From an uncultured Rhizobiaceae group bacterium (lineage in GTDB: Bacteria; Pseudomonadota; Alphaproteobacteria; Rhizobiales; Rhizobiaceae): a stretch of 64,000 bases of DNA. Both the position numbers and the translations under genes were made by a program. Positions 26,787 through 35,779 of this stretch are shown in pieces. Within the stretch, counting starts at the first letter, position 1. Each line of letters opens with the position of its first letter. The notes beneath the pieces are model-generated. The model was not told where the DNA came from and did not search any database. It saw only the letters and a program-made list of their open reading frames with translations. Location of the stretch: positions 1 through 64,000 of the forward strand of contig CALHBJ010000002.1 in NCBI GenBank assembly GCA_937930845.1, written 5' to 3'.

Positions 26787-26966
26787 TTAAAAATCTGAAG
26801 CGATACCCTTATTTTCCCAATCCCCATAACGGGCGGGGTCTGGGCCTTTGCGCCCACCGGTTTCCGGTTGGGGCGCTTGTTTTTGCAATGCAGCGTGCCG
26901 GGCTTCTGCCTCGCTTTTGGCTCGTTCCGCCGTCTCAGCAGTGGGGCGCTTTATTTCTTTATGCAT
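26787..26966 (-). CDS. DUF1674 protein, succinate dehydrogenase assembly factor 4 (SdhAF4) homologue
   Basis: A 59-aa protein ending KGPDPARYGDWENKGIASDF, the conserved C-terminal signature of DUF1674/SDHAF4, which shields flavinylated SdhA during complex II assembly. The upstream part is a charged Ala/Glu-rich helix. ATG 26966 is used; an in-frame start at 27014 would add 16 residues unlike the family. In Alphaproteobacteria this gene is often found near htpX and rsmB, as here, on the opposite strand from them. No sdh genes are in the window. Confidence 0.88.
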   Translation of the reverse strand: MHKEIKRPTAETAERAKSEAEARHAALQKQAPQPETGGRKGPDPARYGDWENKGIASDF

Positions 26967-27097
26967 CACAAACCTGTTGCCTGATACTTGATACCGGTGT
27001 CCACATTGACTCATCTAGGAGCTGCACCCATGTGATGCAAATAAAGAACACCAGGTTAAATGATAACAATTCAGACCATGCAATCCATATGCCAGCT

Positions 27098-27133
27098 CCT
27101 ATACCTGCCCAAATACCTACCCATATACCTGCC
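27098..27133 (+). repeat. Three tandem 12-bp units just upstream of htpX
   Basis: Three near-identical units built on ATACCTGCC / ATACCTACC at 12-base spacing end 20 bases before the htpX ATG. They could be a regulator binding array or a leader feature; no known operator matches. Confidence 0.6.
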
Positions 27134-27153
27134 ATGAGAACGAGAACCCCATC

Positions 27154-28140
27154 ATGAACCTCTTTAAAACCGGCGTTTTGCTGGCCGTCATGACGATGCT
27201 GTTTATGTTTGTCGGCTATTTGTTGGCGGGCGAAACAGGAATGGTCATCGCCTTTCTTGCCGCGGCTGCAATGAACCTGTTTTCCTGGTGGAATTCAGGA
27301 TCAATGGTGTTGCGCATGCACAATGCCCGCCAGATTGAACGCGCCGATGCGCCCAGGCTCTATGACATGGTGTCCCAACTGGCGCAGAACGCTGAACTGC
27401 CCATGCCTAAAGTATTTGTTTTGGAAACGGATCAGCCCAATGCTTTTGCAACCGGCAGAAGCCCGGCACATGCAGCTGTTGCCGCCAGCTCCGGACTGTT
27501 GGACCGGCTAAGCGAAGAAGAAGTTGCCGCTGTAATGGCCCATGAATTGGCTCACATCAAAAACCGCGACACACTCACCATGACGGTGACTGCAACCCTG
27601 GCAGGGGCTATAGGCATGTTGGCAAATTTTGCCATGTTCTTTCGTGGCAATCGCAACAACCCCCTCGGCTTCATTGGTGTGATCGCCACCATGTTTCTCG
27701 CCCCATTTGCTGCAACTCTGGTTCAGATGGCTGTCAGCAGAACACGGGAATACGAGGCCGATAAACAGGGCGCGGAAATTTGCGGGAACCCGTTATGGCT
27801 GGCGTCCGCCCTTCAAAAAATTGAAGCCCATGCCCGGGATACGCTCAATGAGCAGGCCGAAGCAGCGCCGGGCACCGCCCATATCTTCATTATCAACCCG
27901 CTAAACGGCCAGGCAATGGACAATCTGTTTTCCACCCACCCGAACACGCAAAACCGAATCGCAGCACTTGAACAACTTGATGCTGCCTGGAACGATCAAG
28001 GTGAACCGGAAATTGCATCACAACCTTTGCCCAAAAAGGAAATCTGGGGCCGCCATGCCGGACAGGTTCGCCCATCGCCAAAGCCCCCACAAACCGATAA
28101 AGGTGCCCCACGGAAATCAACCAAAGGGCCCTGGGGCTGA
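27154..28140 (+). CDS. htpX: Membrane zinc metalloprotease HtpX
   Basis: Degrades misfolded inner-membrane proteins alongside FtsH. The 328-aa M48 protein has two N-terminal membrane segments (about 5-45), the zinc motif HELAH at residues 130-134, two more hydrophobic segments (about 145-195) and the third ligand region [16 protein letters not shown] Pro-rich tail of about 40 residues follows. It is usually heat or envelope-stress induced. rsmB follows immediately, as in many relatives. Confidence 0.96.
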   Translation: MNLFKTGVLLAVMTMLFMFVGYLLAGETGMVIAFLAAAAMNLFSWWNSGSMVLRMHNARQIERADAPRLYDMVSQLAQNAELPMPKVFVLETDQPNAFATGRSPAHAAVAASSGLLDRLSEEEVAAVMAHELAHIKNRDTLTMTVTATLAGAIGMLANFAMFFRGNRNNPLGFIGVIATMFLAPFAATLVQMAVSRTREYEADKQGAEICGNPLWLASALQKIEAHARDTLNEQAEAAPGTAHIFIINPLNGQAMDNLFSTHPNTQNRIAALEQLDAAWNDQGEPEIASQPLPKKEIWGRHAGQVRPSPKPPQTDKGAPRKSTKGPWG

Positions 28141-28211
28141 CACATAATCACAAAGATAATGCGGGTCATAAAAACCGCTCGCCGCAGCAACAGGGGCAGG
28201 GTGCACGCATT

Positions 28212-29543
28212 TTGGCGACCCAATTGCTGACCCGTGTCATCGATGATGGCCGCAATCTTGATGGTCTGTTGGGCACCCGCCACGGGCCGCCCATGATGAA
28301 AACCATGTCTGCCTCAGACATTGCCCTATCAAAGGCAATCGTCACCACCGCGCTGCGCAATCGTGGTCTGATCGAAGCCGTGTTCAAAAAGATCATGAGC
28401 CGCCCGCCACCGAAAAACGCGCGGCACCTGCTGCACAATCTACACGTGGCCGCTGCCCAGATCATGTTCATGGAAGTGCCGGACAGCGCGGCGGTCAATC
28501 TGGCGGTGGCGAGTTTGAAAAATGACACCCGGTCCGTGCGTTTCGCCTCGCTGGCCAATGCAGTGTTGAGGCGCTTGTCGCGGGAAAAAGAGATGCTGCT
28601 TGAAAGCTTCACCCCCGAAGACATAGCCAGACTTAACATGCCCACATGGCTTTGGAAGAGGACGAAAAAGTCCTTTGGCGCTCAAAAGAGCAGCCAGATT
28701 GCGGCGGCCCACATGCTGGAACCGGTGATTGATGTCACGGTAAAATCCAACCCGGACGCCTGGGCAGAAAAGCTGGGTGGCATCCCGATCTTTGGAAACA
28801 GTCTTCGGGTTACCGCCACCGGCAAAGTAGAATCCTGGCCTGGATATGATGACGGACAATGGTGGGTGCAGGATGCTGCAGCCCATTTGCCGGCCCATCT
28901 GATGGGTGACATCAATGGCAAACGGGTTGCCGATCTGTGTGCAGCACCCGGCGGAAAGTCAGCCCAGCTCCTAAACGCAGGAGCCATCGTCACAGCGCTG
29001 GACGCCAGTGGCGACAGGCTGACCAGATTGCAACAAAACCTTGATCGGCTAAAATTCAATGCAGAATTGGTCGAATCCAATCTGTTTGATTTCACCACCG
29101 ACGCGCCCTTTGACGCGATCCTGCTCGACGCTCCCTGTTCCTCAACCGGCACAATTCGTCGCCACCCGGATGTTCAATGGTCAAAAACTGCCAACGACAT
29201 TTCTGAGCTGGCGCAATTGCAATTTGATATGATTTTGCATGCCGCCAAATTGCTAAAGCCGGGCGGAACATTGGTTTTTTCAAACTGCTCCATGGATCGC
29301 GAAGAAGGGGAGGATGTGCTGGCGCGGATCATCAGCACTGATTGCGGTCTCGAACACAAACCCATTGAAGCCACAGAAGTGTATGGACAATCCCAGTTCA
29401 TAAATGGACAGGGCGCCGTTCGCACCTTGCCCAGCCATCTGCCTGAATTGGGCGGACTGGCGAACCACGACAAATCCGCCCAGTTTGAAGGTCGGATGGG
29501 TGGCATAGACGGATTTTTTGCGGCGCGTTTCGTTCGCACCTGA
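28212..29543 (+). CDS. rsmB: 16S rRNA (cytosine-C5) methyltransferase RsmB-like (NOP2/Sun family)
   Basis: A 443-aa (from this start) methyltransferase with an N-terminal NusB-like helical domain and a C-terminal Rossmann domain: DLCAAPGGKSAQL (SAM), LLDAPCSSTGTIRRHPD (motif IV Cys) and FSNCSMDREEGED (motif VI catalytic Cys). It modifies C967-type sites in 16S rRNA. The start is unclear: TTG 28212 is given, but the family-like GARILATQLLTRV begins at or before it and no ATG or GTG is in frame between it and htpX. A CTG overlapping the htpX stop is another option. Confidence 0.92.
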   Translation: MATQLLTRVIDDGRNLDGLLGTRHGPPMMKTMSASDIALSKAIVTTALRNRGLIEAVFKKIMSRPPPKNARHLLHNLHVAAAQIMFMEVPDSAAVNLAVASLKNDTRSVRFASLANAVLRRLSREKEMLLESFTPEDIARLNMPTWLWKRTKKSFGAQKSSQIAAAHMLEPVIDVTVKSNPDAWAEKLGGIPIFGNSLRVTATGKVESWPGYDDGQWWVQDAAAHLPAHLMGDINGKRVADLCAAPGGKSAQLLNAGAIVTALDASGDRLTRLQQNLDRLKFNAELVESNLFDFTTDAPFDAILLDAPCSSTGTIRRHPDVQWSKTANDISELAQLQFDMILHAAKLLKPGGTLVFSNCSMDREEGEDVLARIISTDCGLEHKPIEATEVYGQSQFINGQGAVRTLPSHLPELGGLANHDKSAQFEGRMGGIDGFFAARFVRT

Positions 29544-29592
29544 ATTAGGTTTATGCTGGCGAATCATTGAATCGGTGACACTTTAACAATCC

Positions 29593-31380
29593 ATGCGGGC
29601 ACCAGCAGGCATTACCATTGGATATCTGATCAGTCGCGAACTGAGCCGGCGAATTACGCGGCGCATTCGCTCTGGCCCGCTTTACAGATGGCGATTTTCT
29701 GGATCGACCCCTGAACGTCTGACCATGGCGCCCTCCAATTTGCGGCCCAGCGATCCGGGCCTCGCTTTGGACTTTTATTCAGGCTGTTTCACATTTGGCG
29801 GCCTCACCGTCACAACCCATGGCGCCAGTCCATTCCAGATGGAACCACCCTCCAGTGAATGGTATGAAACGCTTCACCGGTTCAGATGGCTGCGCCACCT
29901 TGATGCGGCACAGAGCGACCTGGCGCGGGCCAGTGCCGCCGCCTTTGTAGTTGACTGGATTGACCAGTGCGGCAACACGTTGGATGGCGATTGCTGGCGT
30001 TCAGACCTTACAGCAACGCGCCTTATCTCATGGTTCATTCATGCACCCATGATGGCCAGCAACACGGGCAGCAGCAACTATCATAAATTCCTCAAATCAA
30101 TCGCCCGGCAGTCACGTTATCTGCATCACAATGTCCCCAGTGTTCGCGACGGGTTGCCCCGGCTGCAAACTGTCATAGCCCTGGCATATGCCTCACTGTG
30201 CATTGAAGGCTGGGACCGCCAGATCAGAACCGCTGAACGTGAGCTGGAACGCGAATTGGCGCGGCAAATTTTACCCGATGGCGGACACATTTCGAGAAAC
30301 CCAATCGTACTTGTTGAATTGCTTGCAGACCTTTTACCCCTTCAACAAGCCTATAAGACGGCCAGAAATACAGCTCCCCCGCATTTAGATGAAGCAATTG
30401 AGCGGCTCATGATTGCCACCCGCTTTTTCCGGCACAGCAATGGCATGCTTGCCCAGTTCAATGGCACTGGCCAAACCCCGGCCGCCCTGTTGGCAACAGT
30501 GCTAAGATATGATGATGCCAAATCCACCAGGATCACATCCGCACCCTATTGCGGATATGAAAGACTCGAGTCGAACAAGACCACGATAATCATGGATACC
30601 GGCAAGCCGATCTCCAGAAAATCCGCCCGCGATGCCATGGCCGGAACCTTGTCGTTTGAATTGTCCAGCGGAGCAACACGGTTCATTGCAAATTGTGGCT
30701 TGCCCGAATTCGACCGGCAGCGGTTTCTGCCCTTCGCCCGCGCCACGGCGGCCCATTCAACGATAACCGTATCCGAGACATCCTCAAGCCGGTTTACCGG
30801 TGAAAATCGGGTGCTAAATCTGCTGCCTTCACCCCTGGTTCATGCGCCCAATAATGTGAATGTGGAGCGTTGGGAAAGTGATGGGTTTACCTGTGTCAAA
30901 GCTTGCCATGATGGCTATGTCCAGCAGTTCGGCCTCATGCATGAACGTGAAATACACCTGTCAGAAGACGGCCGTGTCGTTAATGGCATTGATCGTTTGA
31001 TCGCCAACAAAACCATGTCGACCCATGCGGTTCCGTTCGCCATTCGCTTCCATCTTCCCTCATCGGTTAATGCCAGCCCCCTGTCATCTGGTTATTCAAT
31101 TTTGCTTGCGGGACAGGACAATGACGCCTGGACATTCACCTGTGTGGATGCCGCCATCTCATTGGAAGAAAGCATTCAGTTTTCAGGCCCCGGACATCCA
31201 CGCAGGTCGCAACAGATTCTCATAACATCTGCGGCCAGCAGTTCCGTGGAAATTCGCTGGATGCTGGAGCGCCAGAAAGCCAAACGAGGGCGCAAGTCCA
31301 AGACAAATACAAGCAAGGGAAAGACACCTGTGGATCTTCTGGATCTCATGGACCCTTCCGACCTGGCACGGGAGACCTGA
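29593..31380 (+). CDS. Heparinase II/III-family protein
   Basis: A 595-aa protein. The N-terminal 320 residues form the alpha-helical toroid seen in heparinase II/III and alginate lyase families (WYETLHRFRWLRHL, RLISWFIHAPMM), and the rest is the beta-rich heparinase_II_III domain (TLSFELSSGATRFIANCG, TAAHSTITV). A similar gene is found next to rsmB in many Alphaproteobacteria, where the polysaccharide target is unknown. No signal peptide is obvious. hemD begins right after its stop, with the stop and the hemD frame adjoining. Confidence 0.9.
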   Translation: MRAPAGITIGYLISRELSRRITRRIRSGPLYRWRFSGSTPERLTMAPSNLRPSDPGLALDFYSGCFTFGGLTVTTHGASPFQMEPPSSEWYETLHRFRWLRHLDAAQSDLARASAAAFVVDWIDQCGNTLDGDCWRSDLTATRLISWFIHAPMMASNTGSSNYHKFLKSIARQSRYLHHNVPSVRDGLPRLQTVIALAYASLCIEGWDRQIRTAERELERELARQILPDGGHISRNPIVLVELLADLLPLQQAYKTARNTAPPHLDEAIERLMIATRFFRHSNGMLAQFNGTGQTPAALLATVLRYDDAKSTRITSAPYCGYERLESNKTTIIMDTGKPISRKSARDAMAGTLSFELSSGATRFIANCGLPEFDRQRFLPFARATAAHSTITVSETSSSRFTGENRVLNLLPSPLVHAPNNVNVERWESDGFTCVKACHDGYVQQFGLMHEREIHLSEDGRVVNGIDRLIANKTMSTHAVPFAIRFHLPSSVNASPLSSGYSILLAGQDNDAWTFTCVDAAISLEESIQFSGPGHPRRSQQILITSAASSSVEIRWMLERQKAKRGRKSKTNTSKGKTPVDLLDLMDPSDLARET

Positions 31381-31383
31381 CGG

Positions 31384-32082
31384 CTGCACATTCTTCTCAC
31401 CCGCCCCTTGGAGCAATCCAGAGCCACCGCAGACCTGCTGCAGGCGCAGGGGCACACCTGCACCATTGAACCTTTGATGCACTTAGATGCCATCGACTCA
31501 CCATCGCCTAACGGCCAATTCAGTGCCATTGCAATCACCAGCGCAAATGCAATCCGCGCACTCACTTCCCCTATTCCAAAAAAATGGTTGAAACTGCCCC
31601 TGTTTGTGCCTGGAACAGCGACCAAAAATGCGGCCAGGGAAGCCGGTTTTCTGAAAATTGACGCTTCGGGTGAAAACGCAGTTGGTGTGGCCTTAGCCCT
31701 TGCGCATCACTTACCGCCAAAATCACATATACTCTATATTTGCGCCCAAACGGTCGCACACGATCTGCGCAGCATATTGGAACCCCATGACATTGCCTGC
31801 ACCAATTGGGTTGTCTATCGCGCACAAGAGCTTGAGCAATTTAGTACCCAGCTTGAAACAATGTTTCAGCAAGGTGCCATCGATATTGTGCGCCTGTATT
31901 CCCCACGGACTGCCCAAACCTTCGCTCGCCTTTGGCAATCCATGGCAGGATCAGTCCAATTGCCGACATTTCACGTTTTGAGCGACCAAATAAGGCAGGC
32001 TTTGCCACCCAGCTGGAATGAAACAGTGGTTGTCGCAAAAAAGCCCAATGAAGCTGCCATGCGGGCCTTATTGAACCACTGA
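31384..32082 (+). CDS. hemD: Uroporphyrinogen-III synthase, apparently with a CTG start
   Basis: Closes the tetrapyrrole ring in haem synthesis. The 232-aa reading has the N-terminal ILLTRPLEQSRATADLL motif, VITSANAIRAL-like SAITITSANAIRAL region, and a C-terminal LYSPRTAQTFARL. An in-frame TGA, the stop of the upstream gene, lies at 31378-31380. The conserved LLTRP motif is upstream of the first TTG (31408), so starting there would delete it. CTG 31384, with GGGAG about 9 bases upstream, is the best start. If TTG 31408 is used the product is 224 aa. It opens a hemD-mitofilin-hemY run. Confidence 0.9.
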   Translation: MHILLTRPLEQSRATADLLQAQGHTCTIEPLMHLDAIDSPSPNGQFSAIAITSANAIRALTSPIPKKWLKLPLFVPGTATKNAAREAGFLKIDASGENAVGVALALAHHLPPKSHILYICAQTVAHDLRSILEPHDIACTNWVVYRAQELEQFSTQLETMFQQGAIDIVRLYSPRTAQTFARLWQSMAGSVQLPTFHVLSDQIRQALPPSWNETVVVAKKPNEAAMRALLNH

Positions 32083-32178
32083 CCGATAGTGTGCCAACAT
32101 AACCTAACGTAATGTTTGCAACTGCCATGGCTTCTGTCTTAGATAAGTTGAAATATCCAGTTGGCTGGAACCGAACCA

Positions 32179-33762
32179 ATGACCAAAACGCCCAAATCAT
32201 CGTCTGGAACAAAAAGCGCGTCCGCAGCCAGTGGCTCCGCACGTCCGTCCAAACACTCCAAATCATCAAAGACCCCCGTTACCATTGATCTGGAAGCCGA
32301 ATCGGTTACGGCCAACGAGTCGGCAAAAGCCACACCGCCCAATACAGCCCAGTCAAATAATGCTGCACGGTCGGTTCCAAAAACCGCTCCCCGCCCCCGG
32401 GCTGCTGAAGTTTTTGCAAACAAGGCAGAGGCTGGTGCCAACAAGGCGGCTAAGCTGGATCAAAAATCGGCTACGACATCCACCAGTGACAAATCCACAA
32501 CGTCCAATCCATCTGGTGCTGCCTCCCAAAATAATGCTTCCAAGGGCACGAAACCAGTCGTTCAAAAACCAACAAGCCCACTCCTGGCTGGATGTCTTGG
32601 CGGCGTGGTTGCGCTCCTTCTGGCCGGTGGTGCTCAATATGTCGGCCTTCTTGGTTCGCCCGGCGCATCCACTGGCAATTCCATCTCTGCACAAATGCTC
32701 GATAGCCGCAGTGATGAACTGAACAATAAGATTTCCGAAATCGACGAAAAACTGGCGGTCTTTGAAAACGCAATGGCAGACGGCGACAGTTCCTCCTTAT
32801 CGGCTCAGGACGTTACGAATCTGGTCGAAGCGCGCGTCAACGACCTGGCAGCCCAAATTGGCACCTCCCAGGGAGAGACTCAAAACGTTTCAGCCGCGTT
32901 GGCCCCAATCAATCAAACACTCGATGATTTAACAGCCCGCCTGGAGAGCCTTTCAAACAAAGTAGCGTCTGAAGCTGCAAACAGCGGGTCTGAACAAACG
33001 ACCTCATCCACCGATGACCAGTCATTGGCACAATTGCGCGACCAAATCGCCAAACTCGATCTTCAAATCACCACACTGGGCAATGATCTGTCACAAAAAC
33101 TGGCCGGTAAGGCCGACGGGGAAGAAATAGCCCAAATCAAATCTGCCCTGGGCGAGGTAGAAACCAACCTGTCAGGCACCTCAAGCCAGTTACAGGAACA
33201 GGCAGCGCAGCTGCAGTCGGTGGGCGAAAAAATTACCAACGCCCCATCAAAAGAAGCGGCCAAGGCTATCGCGGCAGCGGCATTAAAATCAGCAGTTGAT
33301 CAGGGAACACCTTTTGCCGATGCACTGGCCACGTTTAACACGATTACCGGCAATGAAGTGGATCTGGGCGCGCTGGAGCCTTTTGCTAAAACCGGCTTGC
33401 CGCCGTTTAATGCCATCTCCAGCCAGTTTTTAAATGGGGTGGGCGGCAAAATCAGAGCCGTTTTGATAAAACCGGCAGACGATTCTTTTGCCTCCCGTCT
33501 TCTGTCTGGCGCCCGATCGCTGGTTGAGGTGAAGCCGCTGGGACCGGTGGACAGTTCAGCGCCCGATGCGGCGGTGTCTGAAATTGAAAATTCACTTGCG
33601 TCCGGTCAACTCGCTGCTGCATTGGCCGCGTGGAACACTTTGCCCAAAGAAGCCAAGGAAGCCTCCAAGGACTGGGAGCAAGCAGCTTCCGCCCGATTAG
33701 GCGCCGATACTCTCATCGCCGATGCGATTCGCAAATTTCTGGTTTCCAATTCTGATTCCTAA
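32179..33762 (+). CDS. Mitofilin (Mic60)-family inner-membrane protein
   Basis: A 527-aa protein. About 130 residues of Ser/Ala/Lys/Thr-rich cytoplasmic sequence precede one transmembrane segment (GCLGGVVALLLAGGAQYV). A long coiled-coil region (ISEIDEKLAVFENAM, LRDQIAKLDLQITTLGND and more) leads to a C-terminal mitofilin domain ending near WEQAASARLGADTLIADAI. The alphaproteobacterial homologue of mitochondrial Mic60 is known next to hemY and shapes intracytoplasmic membranes in some species. The ATG 32179 is preferred over TTG 32161. Its flanking by hemD and hemY supports the call. Confidence 0.9.
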   Translation: MTKTPKSSSGTKSASAASGSARPSKHSKSSKTPVTIDLEAESVTANESAKATPPNTAQSNNAARSVPKTAPRPRAAEVFANKAEAGANKAAKLDQKSATTSTSDKSTTSNPSGAASQNNASKGTKPVVQKPTSPLLAGCLGGVVALLLAGGAQYVGLLGSPGASTGNSISAQMLDSRSDELNNKISEIDEKLAVFENAMADGDSSSLSAQDVTNLVEARVNDLAAQIGTSQGETQNVSAALAPINQTLDDLTARLESLSNKVASEAANSGSEQTTSSTDDQSLAQLRDQIAKLDLQITTLGNDLSQKLAGKADGEEIAQIKSALGEVETNLSGTSSQLQEQAAQLQSVGEKITNAPSKEAAKAIAAAALKSAVDQGTPFADALATFNTITGNEVDLGALEPFAKTGLPPFNAISSQFLNGVGGKIRAVLIKPADDSFASRLLSGARSLVEVKPLGPVDSSAPDAAVSEIENSLASGQLAAALAAWNTLPKEAKEASKDWEQAASARLGADTLIADAIRKFLVSNSDS

Positions 33763-33807
33763 TAATTCCAAGCCTGAACGCCGGGCTCAATTCACTGGAG
33801 CGTATTT

Positions 33808-35613
33808 ATGTTTCGCATTGTAGTTTTTTTCCTGCTCCTGTTTGCCCTTGCAGCTGGCTTTGCCTGGTTGGCTGACAATCCAGGCACTGTGGAAATTCAA
33901 TGGCCATGGCTTCAGGCATCTGTGAAGGGGTCACTGCTTCAGGCCGTGATCGCCATTGCAGCCGTTACCGCATTGATCATGATGGTATGGTGGGTTGTAT
34001 CGGGCGTTATCAATTCGCCAAAACTGTTTGGCAATTGGTTGTCTGGCCGCCGCCGTGAAAAAGGGTATATGGCGCTATCGAAAGGCATGGTTGCCGCTGG
34101 TGCCGGCAATGCGGCGACCGCGCGCAAACTGGCCAACGAGTCAGCCAAACTTCTTGACAATGAACCCCTTGTGGCCATGCTCAACGCGCAAACTCTTCTG
34201 CTTGAAGGGAAGCGCGGCGATGCGCGCGAGAAATTCGAGGAAATGGTCGAGAAAGACGAGACCAAACTCCTGGGACTACGCGGCTTATATATAGAAGCCG
34301 AGCGCGAAGGGGAGGTGGCCGCGGCGGCGCATTTTGCAAAATCAGCAAACGAAACCAGTCCAGGAACCCCCTGGGCTGCCAAGGCTTTGTTGAAGGCTCA
34401 AACTCTGGGTCAGGCATGGGAACCGGCACTGAAAACTCTGCAGGAAAACCATGCCTTTGGCCTGATCACCAAGCCGGAATTCCAACGCAAACGCGCTGTT
34501 ATTCTAACAGCCCTTGCCCTCGAAGAAGAAGATGCAGCCCCCGACAAAGCCAAGGGCCACGCGCTCACCGCGCACAAACTGGCAGTTGGACTTGTACCCG
34601 CCTCCATCACCGCTGCACGGATTTGCCAGCGCCTTGGTGACAACCGTAAGGCAGCAAAAGTCTTGGAATCCAGCTGGAAAGATGCCCCCCACCCTGAAAT
34701 TGCGGATGCCTATATCAATCTGCGCAGCGGTGACACGGCCAGTGAACGGTTAAAGCGCGCCGAAAAATTATCCCAGAAAAAACCAGATAGCCTGGAAGGA
34801 CATCTCGCAATTGCCCGATCTGCCGTGGATGCTGGCGAATGGACAACAGCGCGCACGGCCATGAAGAAAGTTCTCAAAGCAGGTGCAACAGAACGCGCCT
34901 GCCTGCTCATGGCAGATATTGAACAGGCCGAACATGGGGACGCGGGCCGGGTGCGCGAATGGCTGTCACGGGCGGTATCAGCTGAACGCGATCCTGTATG
35001 GACTGCGGATGGAATGGTTTCAGACCACTGGCAACCATTGTCTCCAACTACCGGGCAACTCGATGCCTTCGAATGGAAGATACCCGTCGCGGCGCTGGGG
35101 GATCCAGCCAACACCGTAGACTATAGCGACCTGGCCAATGAACCGTTGCCAAAACCTGCCGCACCCGTCGTTGAAAAGGAAGCTGATACAACCGCACTCG
35201 ACGACATCGAAGACGCAACCATCATTGATGATGACAAAGAAGAGGCGGAAGCGGAAGCAGTCAGCCCGGAAATCGTTTCAATTGCCTCTGCTGGCACTGT
35301 TGTAGCCGCGACCCTTTCTAACGAAGCTGAAAAGCCAACAAACGAACCAATTACCGAAGCCGAAATCATCGAACTCAAGCCTGTTGCGGCCAAGCTCGGA
35401 GACGAACAAACAACAGAAGCGGCGAGTGCTCCAGCCCCAGAGCCAGAAAGTGCAGAAACAGCTGAAAAACCTCTGGCAAAGAAGGAAGCAAAATCGCCCT
35501 ATGCGAATGCTAATCTGGACGATGACGAAGACGGTGTGATTGACCGCCGCCCCGACGACCCTGGCATTTCACAAGAAGAAGAATCCCAGCCCAAAAAAGG
35601 CTTGTTCTTCTAA
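33808..35613 (+). CDS. hemY: HemY-like inner-membrane TPR protein
   Basis: A 601-aa protein. Two N-terminal membrane segments (about 3-22 and 45-68) carry the HemY N-terminal domain (LADNPGTVEIQWPW), then TPR-like helical repeats up to residue about 400. The rest is an acidic, Thr/Glu/Ala-rich tail ending PKKGLFF, probably disordered. The family is tied to late haem synthesis by gene context, but enzymatic activity is not established. A TGGAGCG ribosome site precedes the ATG. Two hairpins follow the stop. Confidence 0.93.
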   Translation: MFRIVVFFLLLFALAAGFAWLADNPGTVEIQWPWLQASVKGSLLQAVIAIAAVTALIMMVWWVVSGVINSPKLFGNWLSGRRREKGYMALSKGMVAAGAGNAATARKLANESAKLLDNEPLVAMLNAQTLLLEGKRGDAREKFEEMVEKDETKLLGLRGLYIEAEREGEVAAAAHFAKSANETSPGTPWAAKALLKAQTLGQAWEPALKTLQENHAFGLITKPEFQRKRAVILTALALEEEDAAPDKAKGHALTAHKLAVGLVPASITAARICQRLGDNRKAAKVLESSWKDAPHPEIADAYINLRSGDTASERLKRAEKLSQKKPDSLEGHLAIARSAVDAGEWTTARTAMKKVLKAGATERACLLMADIEQAEHGDAGRVREWLSRAVSAERDPVWTADGMVSDHWQPLSPTTGQLDAFEWKIPVAALGDPANTVDYSDLANEPLPKPAAPVVEKEADTTALDDIEDATIIDDDKEEAEAEAVSPEIVSIASAGTVVAATLSNEAEKPTNEPITEAEIIELKPVAAKLGDEQTTEAASAPAPEPESAETAEKPLAKKEAKSPYANANLDDDEDGVIDRRPDDPGISQEEESQPKKGLFF

Positions 35614-35623
35614 GACACAAAAT

Positions 35624-35657
35624 GGCGAGACGGCGTTTTCCATGCCACCGCCTCGCC
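35624..35657 (+). terminator. GC-rich hairpin after hemY
   Basis: Arms GGCGAGACGGCG (35624-35635) and CGCCTCGCC (35648-35657) pair with a 2-3 base bulge, 11 bases after the hemY stop. The T-tract is poor, so it may work with Rho or stabilise the message end. Confidence 0.5.
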
Positions 35658-35704
35658 CCGTCGTTTGGTACAACAGAACGTCTATTTGCGAAGAAAGATA
35701 TGGT

Positions 35705-35737
35705 CAGGGCGCGCCAAACTTAAGTTGGCACGCCCTG
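35705..35737. repeat. 13-bp inverted repeat between hemY and asd
   Basis: CAGGGCGCGCCAA and TTGGCACGCCCTG pair over 13 positions with one mismatch around a 7-base loop. Neither side has a T-run. It lies between convergent genes, so a transcriptional insulator is likely. Confidence 0.6.
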
Positions 35738-35779
35738 AATGCAGTTCAAAAGGGCAATCTGAACCAGCCCCTGGCTAAT

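Noticed and set aside
26744-27157. 137-codon plus-strand ORF across the DUF1674 gene and htpX leader
   Set aside because: It overlaps the well-supported DUF1674 gene on the other strand and ends in the 12-bp repeat; no domain is visible.
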